21,920 nucleotides of DNA from DASQFD01 sp035633255 (lineage in GTDB: Bacteria > Actinomycetota > Actinomycetes > Actinomycetales > Dermatophilaceae): assembly GCA_035633255.1 (NCBI GenBank), contig DASQFD010000076.1, positions 1-21,920 of the forward strand, in the 5' to 3' direction. Positions 14,670 through 20,759 of the stretch are shown here, one piece after another. Each line of letters begins with the position of its first letter. Position 1 is the first letter of the stretch. The notes under the pieces were generated by a model. That model was not told where the DNA came from. It searched no databases and saw only the letters and a list, made by a program, of their open reading frames with translations. Made by a program: the position numbers and the translations under genes.

Positions 14670-15134
14670 ATGACCCGGGTCACGCTCTTGGCGGCGGTCG
14701 GCCGCAATGGTGTCATCGGCCGCGACGGCGACCTGCCGTGGCACCTGCCCGAGGACCTGCGGCACTTCAAGGCCACGACGTTGGGGCACCCGCTGGTCAT
14801 GGGGCGGCGGACGTTCGCCTCGATCGGGCGGGTGCTGCCCGGGCGGCGCACCATCGTCCTGACCCGGTCGCCGGGGTGGCACCACGCCGACGTCGAGGCC
14901 GCGCACTCCTTCGAGGAGGCGCTGGCGCTGGCCGGGCCGGCCGACGAGGTGTTCGTCGTGGGCGGCGGGGAGGTGTATGCCGCGGCGCTTCCGTTCGCGC
15001 ACCGGCTGCTGCTCACCGAGGTCGACGCGGAGCCGGAGGGCGACACCTGCTTCCCCACGTGGGACCGGACGCGCTGGCACGAGGTGGGGCGCGAGCCGCA
15101 CGACGGCTTCGCGATCGTCGCCTACGAGCGCTGA
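14670..15134 (+). CDS. dfrA: Dihydrofolate reductase
   Basis: Dihydrofolate reductase regenerates tetrahydrofolate with NADPH after the ThyA reaction. From the ATG at 14670 the protein has 154 residues, typical of chromosomal enzymes. Key motifs are GRNGVIGRDGDLPWHLPEDL with the acidic substrate-binding residue E28, FKATTLGHPLVMGRRTF, the nucleotide-binding GRRTIVLTR, VVGGGEVYAAAL and a C-terminal FAIVAYER. The frame is open 96 bases further upstream with two earlier Met codons, but the extra residues are Arg-rich and unlike the family, and the leaderless promoter points to 14670. Its last 13 bases overlap the end of the oppositely oriented flavin reductase gene. Confidence 0.96.
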   Translation: MTRVTLLAAVGRNGVIGRDGDLPWHLPEDLRHFKATTLGHPLVMGRRTFASIGRVLPGRRTIVLTRSPGWHHADVEAAHSFEEALALAGPADEVFVVGGGEVYAAALPFAHRLLLTEVDAEPEGDTCFPTWDRTRWHEVGREPHDGFAIVAYER

Positions 15135-15955
15135 GCCGGGCCGGCGCCGCTCGCCGCCGGTGGCCGCTGCGCGTCGACCGGCCCGGTCGCGGTGAACCGC
15201 TCGCGGTGCACCCGGCCCTCAGGCACCCCGCGGGCGGCCAGCTCCGCCTCGGTCAGCGCCAGGAGCCCCTCCGGACCGCACAGCCACCACGCGTCCACGG
15301 ACCCGACGTCGCCGGCGACCGCGGCGATGCGCTCACCGGTGACGTGCCCGCTCAGCGCCCCCGGCGACTCCTCCCGGGTCAGGACGTGCGTGACGCCGAG
15401 CCGGCCCCCGGAGGCCCCGACCAGCGTCGCCACCTCCGCGGCGAGCACCGTGGACGCCCGGGTGCGGTTGGTGAGGAGGAGGTCGACGCGCGAGCCGGGG
15501 TGCTCCTCCAGGGCGGCCGCGATGATGGCCAGCACGGGCGTGATGCCCGAGCCGCCGGCGACGGCCACGTGGTGCCGGGGCCCGGCGGCGGGCGTGAGGA
15601 CGAAGTCGCCGAGCGGGGGCAGGACGTCGACGTGGTCCCCCGGCGCCACCGCCTCGGTCAGCCACGGCGACATCCGCCCGCCCTGGACCCGCGCCGCGGC
15701 GACGCGGAGCAGCCGCTCGCGCCGGGCCCGGCTCGGCGGGGTCCACAGCGAGTACGACTGGCGCACCACGTCCCTGCCGATGTCGGCGCGGAGGGTGACG
15801 TACTGCCCGGGCAGGTAGTCCAGGAGCACCGCCGCCAGGGCGTCGGGCACGGCGAACGCGACGGCGACCGCGTGCTCGGCCACCGGGTCCACGGCGGCCA
15901 CCTCGAGGGCGTGGAAGCGCGGGTGGGCCGCAGCGGGTCGGCTCAGGAGGGGCAC
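15122..15955 (-). CDS. FAD/NAD(P)H-dependent ferredoxin-reductase-like oxidoreductase lacking the [2Fe-2S] domain
   Basis: The 277-residue protein belongs to the ferredoxin-NADP reductase superfamily, closest in look to the reductase part of PaaE-type oxygenase reductases. The flavin motif RQSYS is at 65-69, the NAD(P)-binding GGSGITP at 134-140 and CGPEG at 226-230. After VHRERF (249-254) PaaE-type proteins normally continue into a plant-type [2Fe-2S] domain; here a 23-residue Pro/Ala-rich tail without cysteine follows and the gene stops at TAG. No candidate oxygenase is nearby. The GTG start at 15955 follows GGGGGAGG with 8 bases between; the frame is open further upstream but only over the DUF72 gene. 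It starts 37 bases after the DUF72 stop and is probably cotranscribed. Its electron acceptor is unknown. Confidence 0.85.
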   Translation of the reverse strand: MPLLSRPAAAHPRFHALEVAAVDPVAEHAVAVAFAVPDALAAVLLDYLPGQYVTLRADIGRDVVRQSYSLWTPPSRARRERLLRVAAARVQGGRMSPWLTEAVAPGDHVDVLPPLGDFVLTPAAGPRHHVAVAGGSGITPVLAIIAAALEEHPGSRVDLLLTNRTRASTVLAAEVATLVGASGGRLGVTHVLTREESPGALSGHVTGERIAAVAGDVGSVDAWWLCGPEGLLALTEAELAARGVPEGRVHRERFTATGPVDAQRPPAASGAGPAQRS

Positions 15956-15992
15956 GGCGCCATCCTCCCCCGGGCCCGGCGGCGCTCGCCGG

Positions 15993-16721
15993 TCAGGTGC
16001 CCACCAGCCACCGCAGGGTTCGGGCGTTGCGCACCGCGTTGCCGCCCCCGTCGTTGTTGAAGTAGGCGTAGACGTCGCGTCCGCCCGCCTCCCACTCCCG
16101 GAGGCGGTCCGCCCACCAGCCGAGGTCGGCGTCGCCGTACGACCCGGCATACAGGTGGTCGTGGTCGGGCCCGTGCAGCCGCACGTAGACGAACGGCGCG
16201 GTCGCCGCCAGCACGCAGGGGAGGTGGGCGCCGCTCATGACCACGTATGCCGCCCGGTGCCGTTCCAGCAGCGCGAGCACCCCGTCGTCGTGCCAGCTGG
16301 GGTGGCGCAGCTCGACGGCGACCGGGACCCACTCGGGGAGGGCGGCGAGGAAGTAGTCCAGGCGGGCGTCGTCGCGCGCGTGGTCCGGCCGGAGCTGGAC
16401 GAGCAGCACCCCCCGGCGCGGGCCGAGCTCGTGCCAGCCGGCCGCGATCCGGTCCACCCACGTCTCGGGGGCGCAGAGCCGCTTGGCGTGGGTCAGGCCG
16501 CGGGGGGCCTTGACCGACATGAGGAAACCCTCCGGGAGCCGGCGGCGCCAGCCGGCGAAGGAGGCGCTCCGCGGCCAGCGGTAGAAGCTGGCGTTGAGCT
16601 CGACGGTGCCGAACTGCTCGACATAGCGCGCCAGCCGGGCGGCGGGCGGGGTGCCCGGCGGGTAGAGCACGCCGTCCCAGTGGTCGTAGGACCAGCCCGA
16701 GGTGCCGACGTGGACCGCCAT
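15993..16721 (-). CDS. DUF72 (YecE-like) family protein
   Basis: The 242-residue protein carries DUF72 hallmarks: VGTSGWSYDHW at the N-terminus, ELNASFYRWP, SVKAPRGLTHAKRL, VELRHPSW, VYVRLHGPD and YFNNDGGGNAVRNA near the C-terminus. The family has a TIM-barrel-like fold and no firmly established activity, so no reaction is proposed. The ATG at 16721 is preferred because MAVHVGTSGW matches the usual short N-terminus; an ATG at 16730 would add three residues. Neither has a ribosome binding site, and CACGAT 7 bases before 16721 is at best a weak -10. The gene is divergent from the crotonase operon with about 40 bases between starts, so the two promoters must abut or overlap. The flavin reductase gene follows it. 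Confidence 0.88.
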   Translation of the reverse strand: MAVHVGTSGWSYDHWDGVLYPPGTPPAARLARYVEQFGTVELNASFYRWPRSASFAGWRRRLPEGFLMSVKAPRGLTHAKRLCAPETWVDRIAAGWHELGPRRGVLLVQLRPDHARDDARLDYFLAALPEWVPVAVELRHPSWHDDGVLALLERHRAAYVVMSGAHLPCVLAATAPFVYVRLHGPDHDHLYAGSYGDADLGWWADRLREWEAGGRDVYAYFNNDGGGNAVRNARTLRWLVGT

Positions 16722-16750
16722 GACGAGCATCGTGCCGTGCGCCCGGTCGC

Positions 16751-16756
16751 TAGGCT
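16751..16756 (+). promoter_or_regulatory. -10 hexamer for the crotonase operon
   Basis: TAGGCT is followed by six bases and the GTG of the crotonase gene, the same spacing as at thyA, dfrA, dapA and dapB. Its -35 region would lie over the start of the divergent DUF72 gene. Confidence 0.6.
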
Positions 16757-16762
16757 CGGGCG

Positions 16763-17494
16763 GTGCCCATCCGTAGCCGCTCCGAGGGCGGCGTCACCGT
16801 CCTCACCATCGACCGGCAGGACCGCCGCAACGCCTTGAACCTCGAGGCGCTCGAGGAGCTGGACGCCGGCGTGCGGTCCGCCCTCGACGGCGGCGCCCGC
16901 GCGCTGGTCCTCACCGGCGCCGGCGGCCACTTCTGCGCCGGCGCCGACCTCACCGAGCTCGAGGACGTCTCGTTCACCCGCCGGCTCGCGGAGGTGCTGA
17001 CCGGCCTGGCGTCCGCGCCCGTCACCACGGTCGCCGCCGTCGAGGGGTCGTGCATGGGGCTCGGCATGCAGCTCGCGGTGGCGTGCGACCTGCGCGTGGT
17101 CTCCGACGACGCGCGCTTCGCCGTGCCGGTGGCCCGCCTCGGCCTCATGGTCGACCACTGGACCGTCGACCGCGTCTCCCGCTTCTTCGGCGAGGGCGCT
17201 GCCCGGCTGATGGTCCTGACCGGCGCCGTCCTGGACGCGGACGACGCCTGGCGGCTCGGCTTCGCCCAGCGGCGCGGGGGGATCGACACGGCCCTGGGGC
17301 TGGCGGCGGCCGCCGTGCCGCTCGCCCCGCTGGCCCAGGCCGGGTCCAAGATCGGGTTCGACGCCCACGTCGACAACGCTCCGGAGCGTGAGCGCTACGC
17401 CGCCGCCTTCGAGCGGGCGTGGGCGAGCGAGGACCTCGCCGAGGGACAGCGCGCCTTCACCGAGCGCCGGACCCCGCGCTTCACCGGCCGATGA
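16763..17494 (+). CDS. Enoyl-CoA hydratase/isomerase (crotonase) family protein, catalytic acids absent
   Basis: The 243-residue protein has the crotonase fold: VTVLTIDRQDRRNAL near the N-terminus, the CoA/oxyanion motif HFCAGADL (56-63) and the second oxyanion motif GSCMGLGMQLAVACD (95-109). By alignment to rat mitochondrial hydratase, the two acids that activate water (E144 and E164) correspond here to Q103 and V123; the 20-residue spacing is exactly kept. It is therefore unlikely to be a classical enoyl-CoA hydratase, although annotation pipelines would name it so; another acyl-CoA reaction or a binding role is possible. It is the first gene of a four-gene operon, starts leaderlessly with GTG, and its stop overlaps the next start (ATGA). 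Confidence 0.9.
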   Translation: MPIRSRSEGGVTVLTIDRQDRRNALNLEALEELDAGVRSALDGGARALVLTGAGGHFCAGADLTELEDVSFTRRLAEVLTGLASAPVTTVAAVEGSCMGLGMQLAVACDLRVVSDDARFAVPVARLGLMVDHWTVDRVSRFFGEGAARLMVLTGAVLDADDAWRLGFAQRRGGIDTALGLAAAAVPLAPLAQAGSKIGFDAHVDNAPERERYAAAFERAWASEDLAEGQRAFTERRTPRFTGR

Positions 17495-18063
17495 GCGGCA
17501 TCGCGCCGGTCCCCGGCACCCGCGCGGATGCCAGCGTCCGGACGGGGGTGGTGACCGACGCGCCCGCCGTGGGCCTGGTGCAGGCGACCGTCTGGCAGTC
17601 GGCGTATGCCGGGCGCGTGCCGGACGAGGTCGTCACCCTCTTCGAGGGACCGGCCTTCGCCCGGGCGTGGCGGGACTCGCTGGCCGCCCCGCCCGCCGGT
17701 GTGCACCGCCTCCTGGTGGCCTGCGTCGGGCCGCAGGTCGTCGGCTTCGCGGCGGTCGGGCCGAGCCAGGACCCCGATGCCGGTCCGGCGACCGGCGAGG
17801 TCACGGCACTGGGGGTGCACCCGGCGGCCCGGCGGCAGGGCCACGGCTCGCGGCTGCTCAACGCCTGCGTCGACGTGCTGCGGGAGGCCGGCGCGGAGGA
17901 GGTCGTGGCCTGGCTGCTCGCCGACGACGAGGCGAGCCGTGCCTTCCTCCTCGGCTGCGGGCTCGGCCCGGACGGCGCGTGGCGCGACCGCGTGGTCGCG
18001 CCGGACGGGGCGACGCTGCGCGAGGTCCGCCTCGTGGCCGCGCTCGGTGACGGGCCGGAGTGA
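17491..18063 (+). CDS. GNAT family N-acetyltransferase
   Basis: The 190-residue protein is a GNAT-fold acetyltransferase. The acetyl-CoA pyrophosphate loop is ALGVHPAARRQGHGSRLL, with the R/Q-x-x-G-x-G/A signature at about 115-120. The conserved early segment VWQSAYAGRVPDE (34-46) resembles RimI-like and small-molecule GNATs that begin with TWRAAYAGLLPDE. The substrate cannot be told from sequence. The ATG overlaps the crotonase stop by four bases, and its own stop overlaps the azlC start by four bases, so all are likely translated from one message. Together with AzlCD, an amino-acid-like substrate is conceivable, but this is inference. Confidence 0.9.
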   Translation: MSGIAPVPGTRADASVRTGVVTDAPAVGLVQATVWQSAYAGRVPDEVVTLFEGPAFARAWRDSLAAPPAGVHRLLVACVGPQVVGFAAVGPSQDPDAGPATGEVTALGVHPAARRQGHGSRLLNACVDVLREAGAEEVVAWLLADDEASRAFLLGCGLGPDGAWRDRVVAPDGATLREVRLVAALGDGPE

Positions 18064-18935
18064 GCGGACTGCCCGACGAGGCCGGCCCCGCCGGCGACAA
18101 GCCTGAGCCGGGGCGCACCCAGCCGGGGCGCACCGGGCCGGGGGGCACCGGGCCGGGGGGCACCGAGCCGGGGGGCATCGAGCCGGGGGGCACCGGGCCG
18201 GGGGTCGGGTTCCCCCTCTCGGCGGAGCGGCGCCGGGAGGTCGTGCGCCAGTCGGTGTCGGTGGGGGTCGCCACCGGGCTCTACGGCATCAGCTTCGGCG
18301 CGCTCTCCACGGCGTCCGGCCTGACGGTGCTGCAGACCCAGGCGCTCTCGACCCTGCTGTTCAGCGGCGGCTCGCAGTTCGCCGTCATCGGCGTCGTGGC
18401 CGCGGGCGGGTCGGGCGCGGCCGCGGTCGCGGCGTCCACGCTCCTCGCGGTCCGGAACGGGCTCTACGGGCTGGAGGTCTCCCGCATCCTCGGCGTCCGC
18501 GGCCTGCGCCGCGCCGCCGCCGCGCAGGTGACCATCGACGAGTCGACCGCGGTCGGGCTGGCCCAGGCCGAACCCGGGGCGCGGCGGCTGGGCTTCTGGG
18601 TCACGGGAGTCAGCGTGTTCGTCTTCTGGAACCTGCTGACGCTGGTCGGCGCCCTGATCGGCAACGCCCTCGGCGACCCGCGACGCTGGGGGCTGGACGC
18701 CGCGGCGGCGGCCGCGTTCTGCGCCCTGCTCTGGCCCCGGCTGGCCAGTCGTGACGCTCGCGCCACCGCCGTGTTCGGGTGCGCCGTGGCGCTGGCGACG
18801 GCGCCGCTGCTCCCCGCCGGTCTCCCCGTGGTGCTCTCCGTCGCCGCCGCCGTGGTCGTCGGGCTGCGGCCGGTCGGCCGCCACGAGCCACCGGTCGGCG
18901 GGCCGGGCCTGACCGGGGCGGACCCGGTCCCGTGA
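18060..18935 (+). CDS. azlC: AzlC family branched-chain amino acid exporter large subunit
   Basis: AzlC with AzlD forms an inner-membrane exporter of branched-chain amino acids or analogues (BrnFE type). The 291-residue protein has about seven to eight hydrophobic segments from residue 66 onward, with the family motifs ATGLYGISFGALS, STLLFSGGSQFAVIG, LLAVRNGLYGL, ITIDE-like VTIDEST, and FWVTGVSVFVFWNLLTLVGALIG. Residues 16-50 are an added Gly/Pro-rich stretch of seven pentapeptides before the first membrane helix, which is not typical of the family. The GTG at 18060 overlaps the acetyltransferase stop (GTGA); a later start after the repeat cannot be excluded, but no ribosome binding site marks one. 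The azlD start overlaps its stop. Confidence 0.92.
   Translation: MSGLPDEAGPAGDKPEPGRTQPGRTGPGGTGPGGTEPGGIEPGGTGPGVGFPLSAERRREVVRQSVSVGVATGLYGISFGALSTASGLTVLQTQALSTLLFSGGSQFAVIGVVAAGGSGAAAVAASTLLAVRNGLYGLEVSRILGVRGLRRAAAAQVTIDESTAVGLAQAEPGARRLGFWVTGVSVFVFWNLLTLVGALIGNALGDPRRWGLDAAAAAAFCALLWPRLASRDARATAVFGCAVALATAPLLPAGLPVVLSVAAAVVVGLRPVGRHEPPVGGPGLTGADPVP
18105..18209 (+). repeat. Seven-copy 15-bp tandem repeat in the azlC N-terminus
   Basis: Seven in-frame 15-bp units, consensus GRGCCGGGGGGCACC, encode pentapeptides of the form (E/G/Q)PG(G/R)T. The third and fourth units are identical. Being a multiple of three, copy-number change would keep AzlC in frame. Confidence 0.88.
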
Positions 18936-19246
18936 GCACCTGGGTCACCGTCCTGCTGGCGTCCGCGCTGGCGTATGCCGTCAAGCTCGCGGGCTACCTC
19001 GTGCCGGCCCGCTCGGTCTCGGGTGAGCGCACCTCCCGGGTGACGACGCTGCTCCCGGTGGCCCTGCTCGCCGCCCTCGTGGCGGTGCAGGCGTTCACCG
19101 GTCCGGGCGGCGCGCTGGTGCTCGACGCGCGGGCCGCCGCCGTGGCGGTCGCCGTCCTGCTGCTCCTCGCGCGTGCCAACTTCCTCGTCGTCGTCATCGC
19201 GGGCGCCGCCGTGGCCGCGGGGCTGCGGGCGCTCGGCTGGGGCTGA
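18932..19246 (+). CDS. azlD: AzlD family branched-chain amino acid exporter small subunit
   Basis: This 104-residue membrane protein is the small partner of AzlC. It has about four hydrophobic segments, opening with TWVTVLLASALAYAVKLAGY and ending with a segment before ALGWG. The conserved YAVKLAGYLVP and LLPVALLAALVA stretches fit the family. The GTG at 18932 overlaps the azlC stop by four bases (GTGA), as at the other junctions of this operon; the open frame extends upstream only by overlapping azlC. It is the last gene; the convergent dapB stop lies 117 bases further on, with no strong terminator between. Confidence 0.92.
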   Translation: MSTWVTVLLASALAYAVKLAGYLVPARSVSGERTSRVTTLLPVALLAALVAVQAFTGPGGALVLDARAAAVAVAVLLLLARANFLVVVIAGAAVAAGLRALGWG

Positions 19247-19363
19247 CGCGCCGCCGCCATCCCGGCACGTGGAGACAGGGCGCACGAGCGGCCACTCGGT
19301 GAGTGCTGCGGCCGGACCCTCCACCCGCCCTCCCCCGGCCGGCGAGGTCCCGCCCGGTTCCGC

Positions 19364-20119
19364 TCAGTCGCTCAGACCGAGGTAGTGCTCCAGCCCGACG
19401 GTCAGCCCCGGGTGGCTGCCCACCGCGCGGACCGCTGCGAGCACGCCCGGCATGAAGGACACCCGGTCGAAGGAGTCGTGCCGGATGGTGAGCATCTCCC
19501 CGGGGTTGCCGAGGAGCACCTCCTGGTGGGCCACCAGCCCACGAAGCCGCACCGAGTGCACCGGTATGCCGTGCACCCGCCCACCGCGGGCGCCGTGGGG
19601 GTCCGACGTCGTCGCGTCCGGGAGGGGCGCGAGGCCCGCCGCGTCGCGCGCCGCGCCGATGAGGCCGGCGGTGCGAGCGGCGGTGCCGGACGGGGCGTCG
19701 ACCTTGTCCGGGTGGTGCAGCTCGACGATCTCGACCGACTCGTAGAAGCGGGCGGCCCGCTCGGCGAACGCCATCATCAGCACGGCGCCGAGGGCGAAGT
19801 TCGGGGCCACGAGCACCCCGACCTCCGGGGCCGAGTCGAGCTGCCGACGCAGCGCCGACAGCCGCTCCTCGCTCCAGCCGGTGGTCCCGACGACGGCGTG
19901 GACACCGCGCTCGACGCAGTGCGCGACGTTGCCCGGCGAGGCGTCGGGCACCGAGAAGTCGACCGCCACCGCCGCGCCGCCCAGGTCACCGAGGTCGTCC
20001 CCGACGTCGTACCGGCCGACGAGGGCAAGGCCCGCCGCTCCGTCGACGGCGCGGCACACCTCACCGCCCATCCGGCCCCGTGCGCCGATCACCGCCACTG
20101 CCACTGCCGCCTCAGCCAC
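19364..20119 (-). CDS. dapB: 4-hydroxy-tetrahydrodipicolinate reductase
   Basis: DapB reduces the product of DapA with NAD(P)H in the diaminopimelate/lysine pathway. The 251-residue protein has the nucleotide-binding GARGRMG (12-18), VDFSVPDA, VVGTTGWS, APNFALGA and the signature ELHHPDKVDAPSGTA (133-147), which holds the catalytic His and Lys. It ends GLEHYLGLSD. The GTG at 20119 is six bases after TAGGGT with no ribosome binding site, so the transcript should be leaderless. It is not in an operon with dapA. Upstream lies the palindromic box array at 20171-20226, whose near edge is about 40 bases from the -10, close enough that a bound regulator might affect dapB. Confidence 0.96.
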   Translation of the reverse strand: MAEAAVAVAVIGARGRMGGEVCRAVDGAAGLALVGRYDVGDDLGDLGGAAVAVDFSVPDASPGNVAHCVERGVHAVVGTTGWSEERLSALRRQLDSAPEVGVLVAPNFALGAVLMMAFAERAARFYESVEIVELHHPDKVDAPSGTAARTAGLIGAARDAAGLAPLPDATTSDPHGARGGRVHGIPVHSVRLRGLVAHQEVLLGNPGEMLTIRHDSFDRVSFMPGVLAAVRAVGSHPGLTVGLEHYLGLSD

Positions 20120-20125
20120 GCCGTC

Positions 20126-20131
20126 ACCCTA
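20126..20131 (-). promoter_or_regulatory. -10 hexamer for dapB
   Basis: TAGGGT on the minus strand is followed by six bases and the dapB GTG. The spacing equals that at dapA, thyA, dfrA and the crotonase gene. Confidence 0.6.
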
Positions 20132-20170
20132 CCGACGAGAATGACGACCAATACGGGAGCGTGCACGCAT

Positions 20171-20226
20171 GTCGTTCACCTCGCGTTCATCTTGGGTTAC
20201 CCTGAGATGAACGCAAGGTAAACGAC
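20171..20226. promoter_or_regulatory. Palindromic PHO-box-like array (PhoP/RegX3 type site)
   Basis: Two 22-bp arms (20171-20192 and 20205-20226) are inverted copies matching at 20 of 22 positions. On the plus strand, 11-bp units start at 20174 (GTTCACCTCGC), 20185 (GTTCATCTTGG) and 20196 (GTTACCCTGAG). On the minus strand they start at 20223 (GTTTACCTTGC), 20212 (GTTCATCTCAG) and 20201 (GGTAACCCAAG). Repeats of 11 bp with a GTTCAYC core are the known PHO-box form bound by Streptomyces PhoP and mycobacterial RegX3. A TACCCT at 20198-20203 could be the -10 of a rightward promoter with the first units over its -35. An RNA hairpin role is the main alternative. Confidence 0.6.
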
Positions 20227-20243
20227 ACGAGGAGGTGATGGCC

Positions 20244-20384
20244 GTGAAGAAGGCCCTCACGACGACCGGCGCAGCCGCCCTGTCCGTGCGCTGGGTCCCG
20301 GTGCCATCCACCGACGGGCGGGTCCGGATGGAGATGCGCTGGTCCACCCCGCCGCGGGTGCCCCGCCAAGCCGCGACCGCCTGA
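20244..20384 (+). CDS. Small hypothetical protein (46 aa) behind a strong ribosome binding site
   Basis: A GTG at 20244 opens 46 codons ending in TGA at 20382-20384. It follows AGGAGG (20230-20235) with 8 bases between, an ideal spacing; an in-frame ATG at 20238 would give 48 residues but sits only two bases after the AGGAGG. The product begins MKKALTTTGAAALSVRW and continues with VPVPST, a short polar stretch and MEMRWSTP, then a Pro/Arg/Ala tail. It is basic, with no clear membrane segment and no cysteines. I do not recognise it. It lies directly downstream of the PHO-box-like array and is divergent from dapB. The strong ribosome binding site is the main support; conservation is untested. 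Confidence 0.55.
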   Translation: MKKALTTTGAAALSVRWVPVPSTDGRVRMEMRWSTPPRVPRQAATA

Positions 20385-20759
20385 GCGGTCGACCCGGGAG
20401 CCGTCGATCCGACGCAGTCCACCCGCACGCAGTCACGCCCCGGCACTCGACACCCTCGCTCATGACAGGGTCGCGTAGCGCTCATGACAAGGTCGCGTAG
20501 CGGAACATCGAGAGCATCTGGGGTCGGCCCGCATCCGGCACGGACATGAGACGACCACCTGAACCGGTCGACCGTTAGCGGCACCAGGAGGGTGCGCCCC
20601 ACGCCCGGCGCCACGACGCTCCCAGAAGTCCGCCGCATGGGGCCAGGTGGCGCCGTGGCGCCCTCGGCGGCGGGGCGGCGATGGATGGTCAAGCCGGTCG
20701 GCGCGACGCCCTGCACCACCTGGCGACCGGCACCGCCGACGTAGTTTGGCCCGGACGCG
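20385..20759. other. Non-coding stretch between the small ORF and the pnp hairpin
   Basis: About 375 bases hold no ORF I can support on either strand. Long open frames here lack ribosome binding sites and recognisable content. The only clear structure is the 22-bp tandem repeat at 20458-20501. In M. tuberculosis and many relatives an M16 peptidase gene (pepR) lies next to pnp; nothing resembling it is present. Confidence 0.6.
20458..20501. repeat. 22-bp tandem direct repeat
   Basis: Two adjacent 22-bp copies, each starting GCTCATGACA and ending GGTCGCGTAGC, differ at one position (G at 20468, A at 20490). They lie in the non-coding stretch between the small ORF and pnp. Function is unknown; two copies are too few and have no spacer, so this is not a CRISPR array. 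Confidence 0.85.

Noticed and set aside
19293..19305. Small hairpin CACTC-GGT-GAGTG between azlD and dapB as a shared terminator
   Set aside because: Only five base pairs, no T-run on either side, and the flanks do not extend the stem.
20129..20170. A 13-codon leader ORF (ATG at 20170) just upstream of dapB
   Set aside because: It runs through the dapB -10 hexamer and has no attenuator-like structure or lysine codons; GAGGTGA before it is part of the box palindrome.
20210..20221. Tiny reading frame inside the palindrome (ATG at 20207, four codons then TAA)
   Set aside because: Too short to support, no ribosome binding site, and contained within the inverted repeat.
20458..20501. Start of a CRISPR array
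   Set aside because: Only two copies, no spacer between them, and no cas genes.
20129..20719. A 196-codon minus-strand frame across the pnp-dapB gap
   Set aside because: It crosses the small ORF, the tandem repeat and the palindrome, has no ribosome binding site at its start and no recognisable domain.
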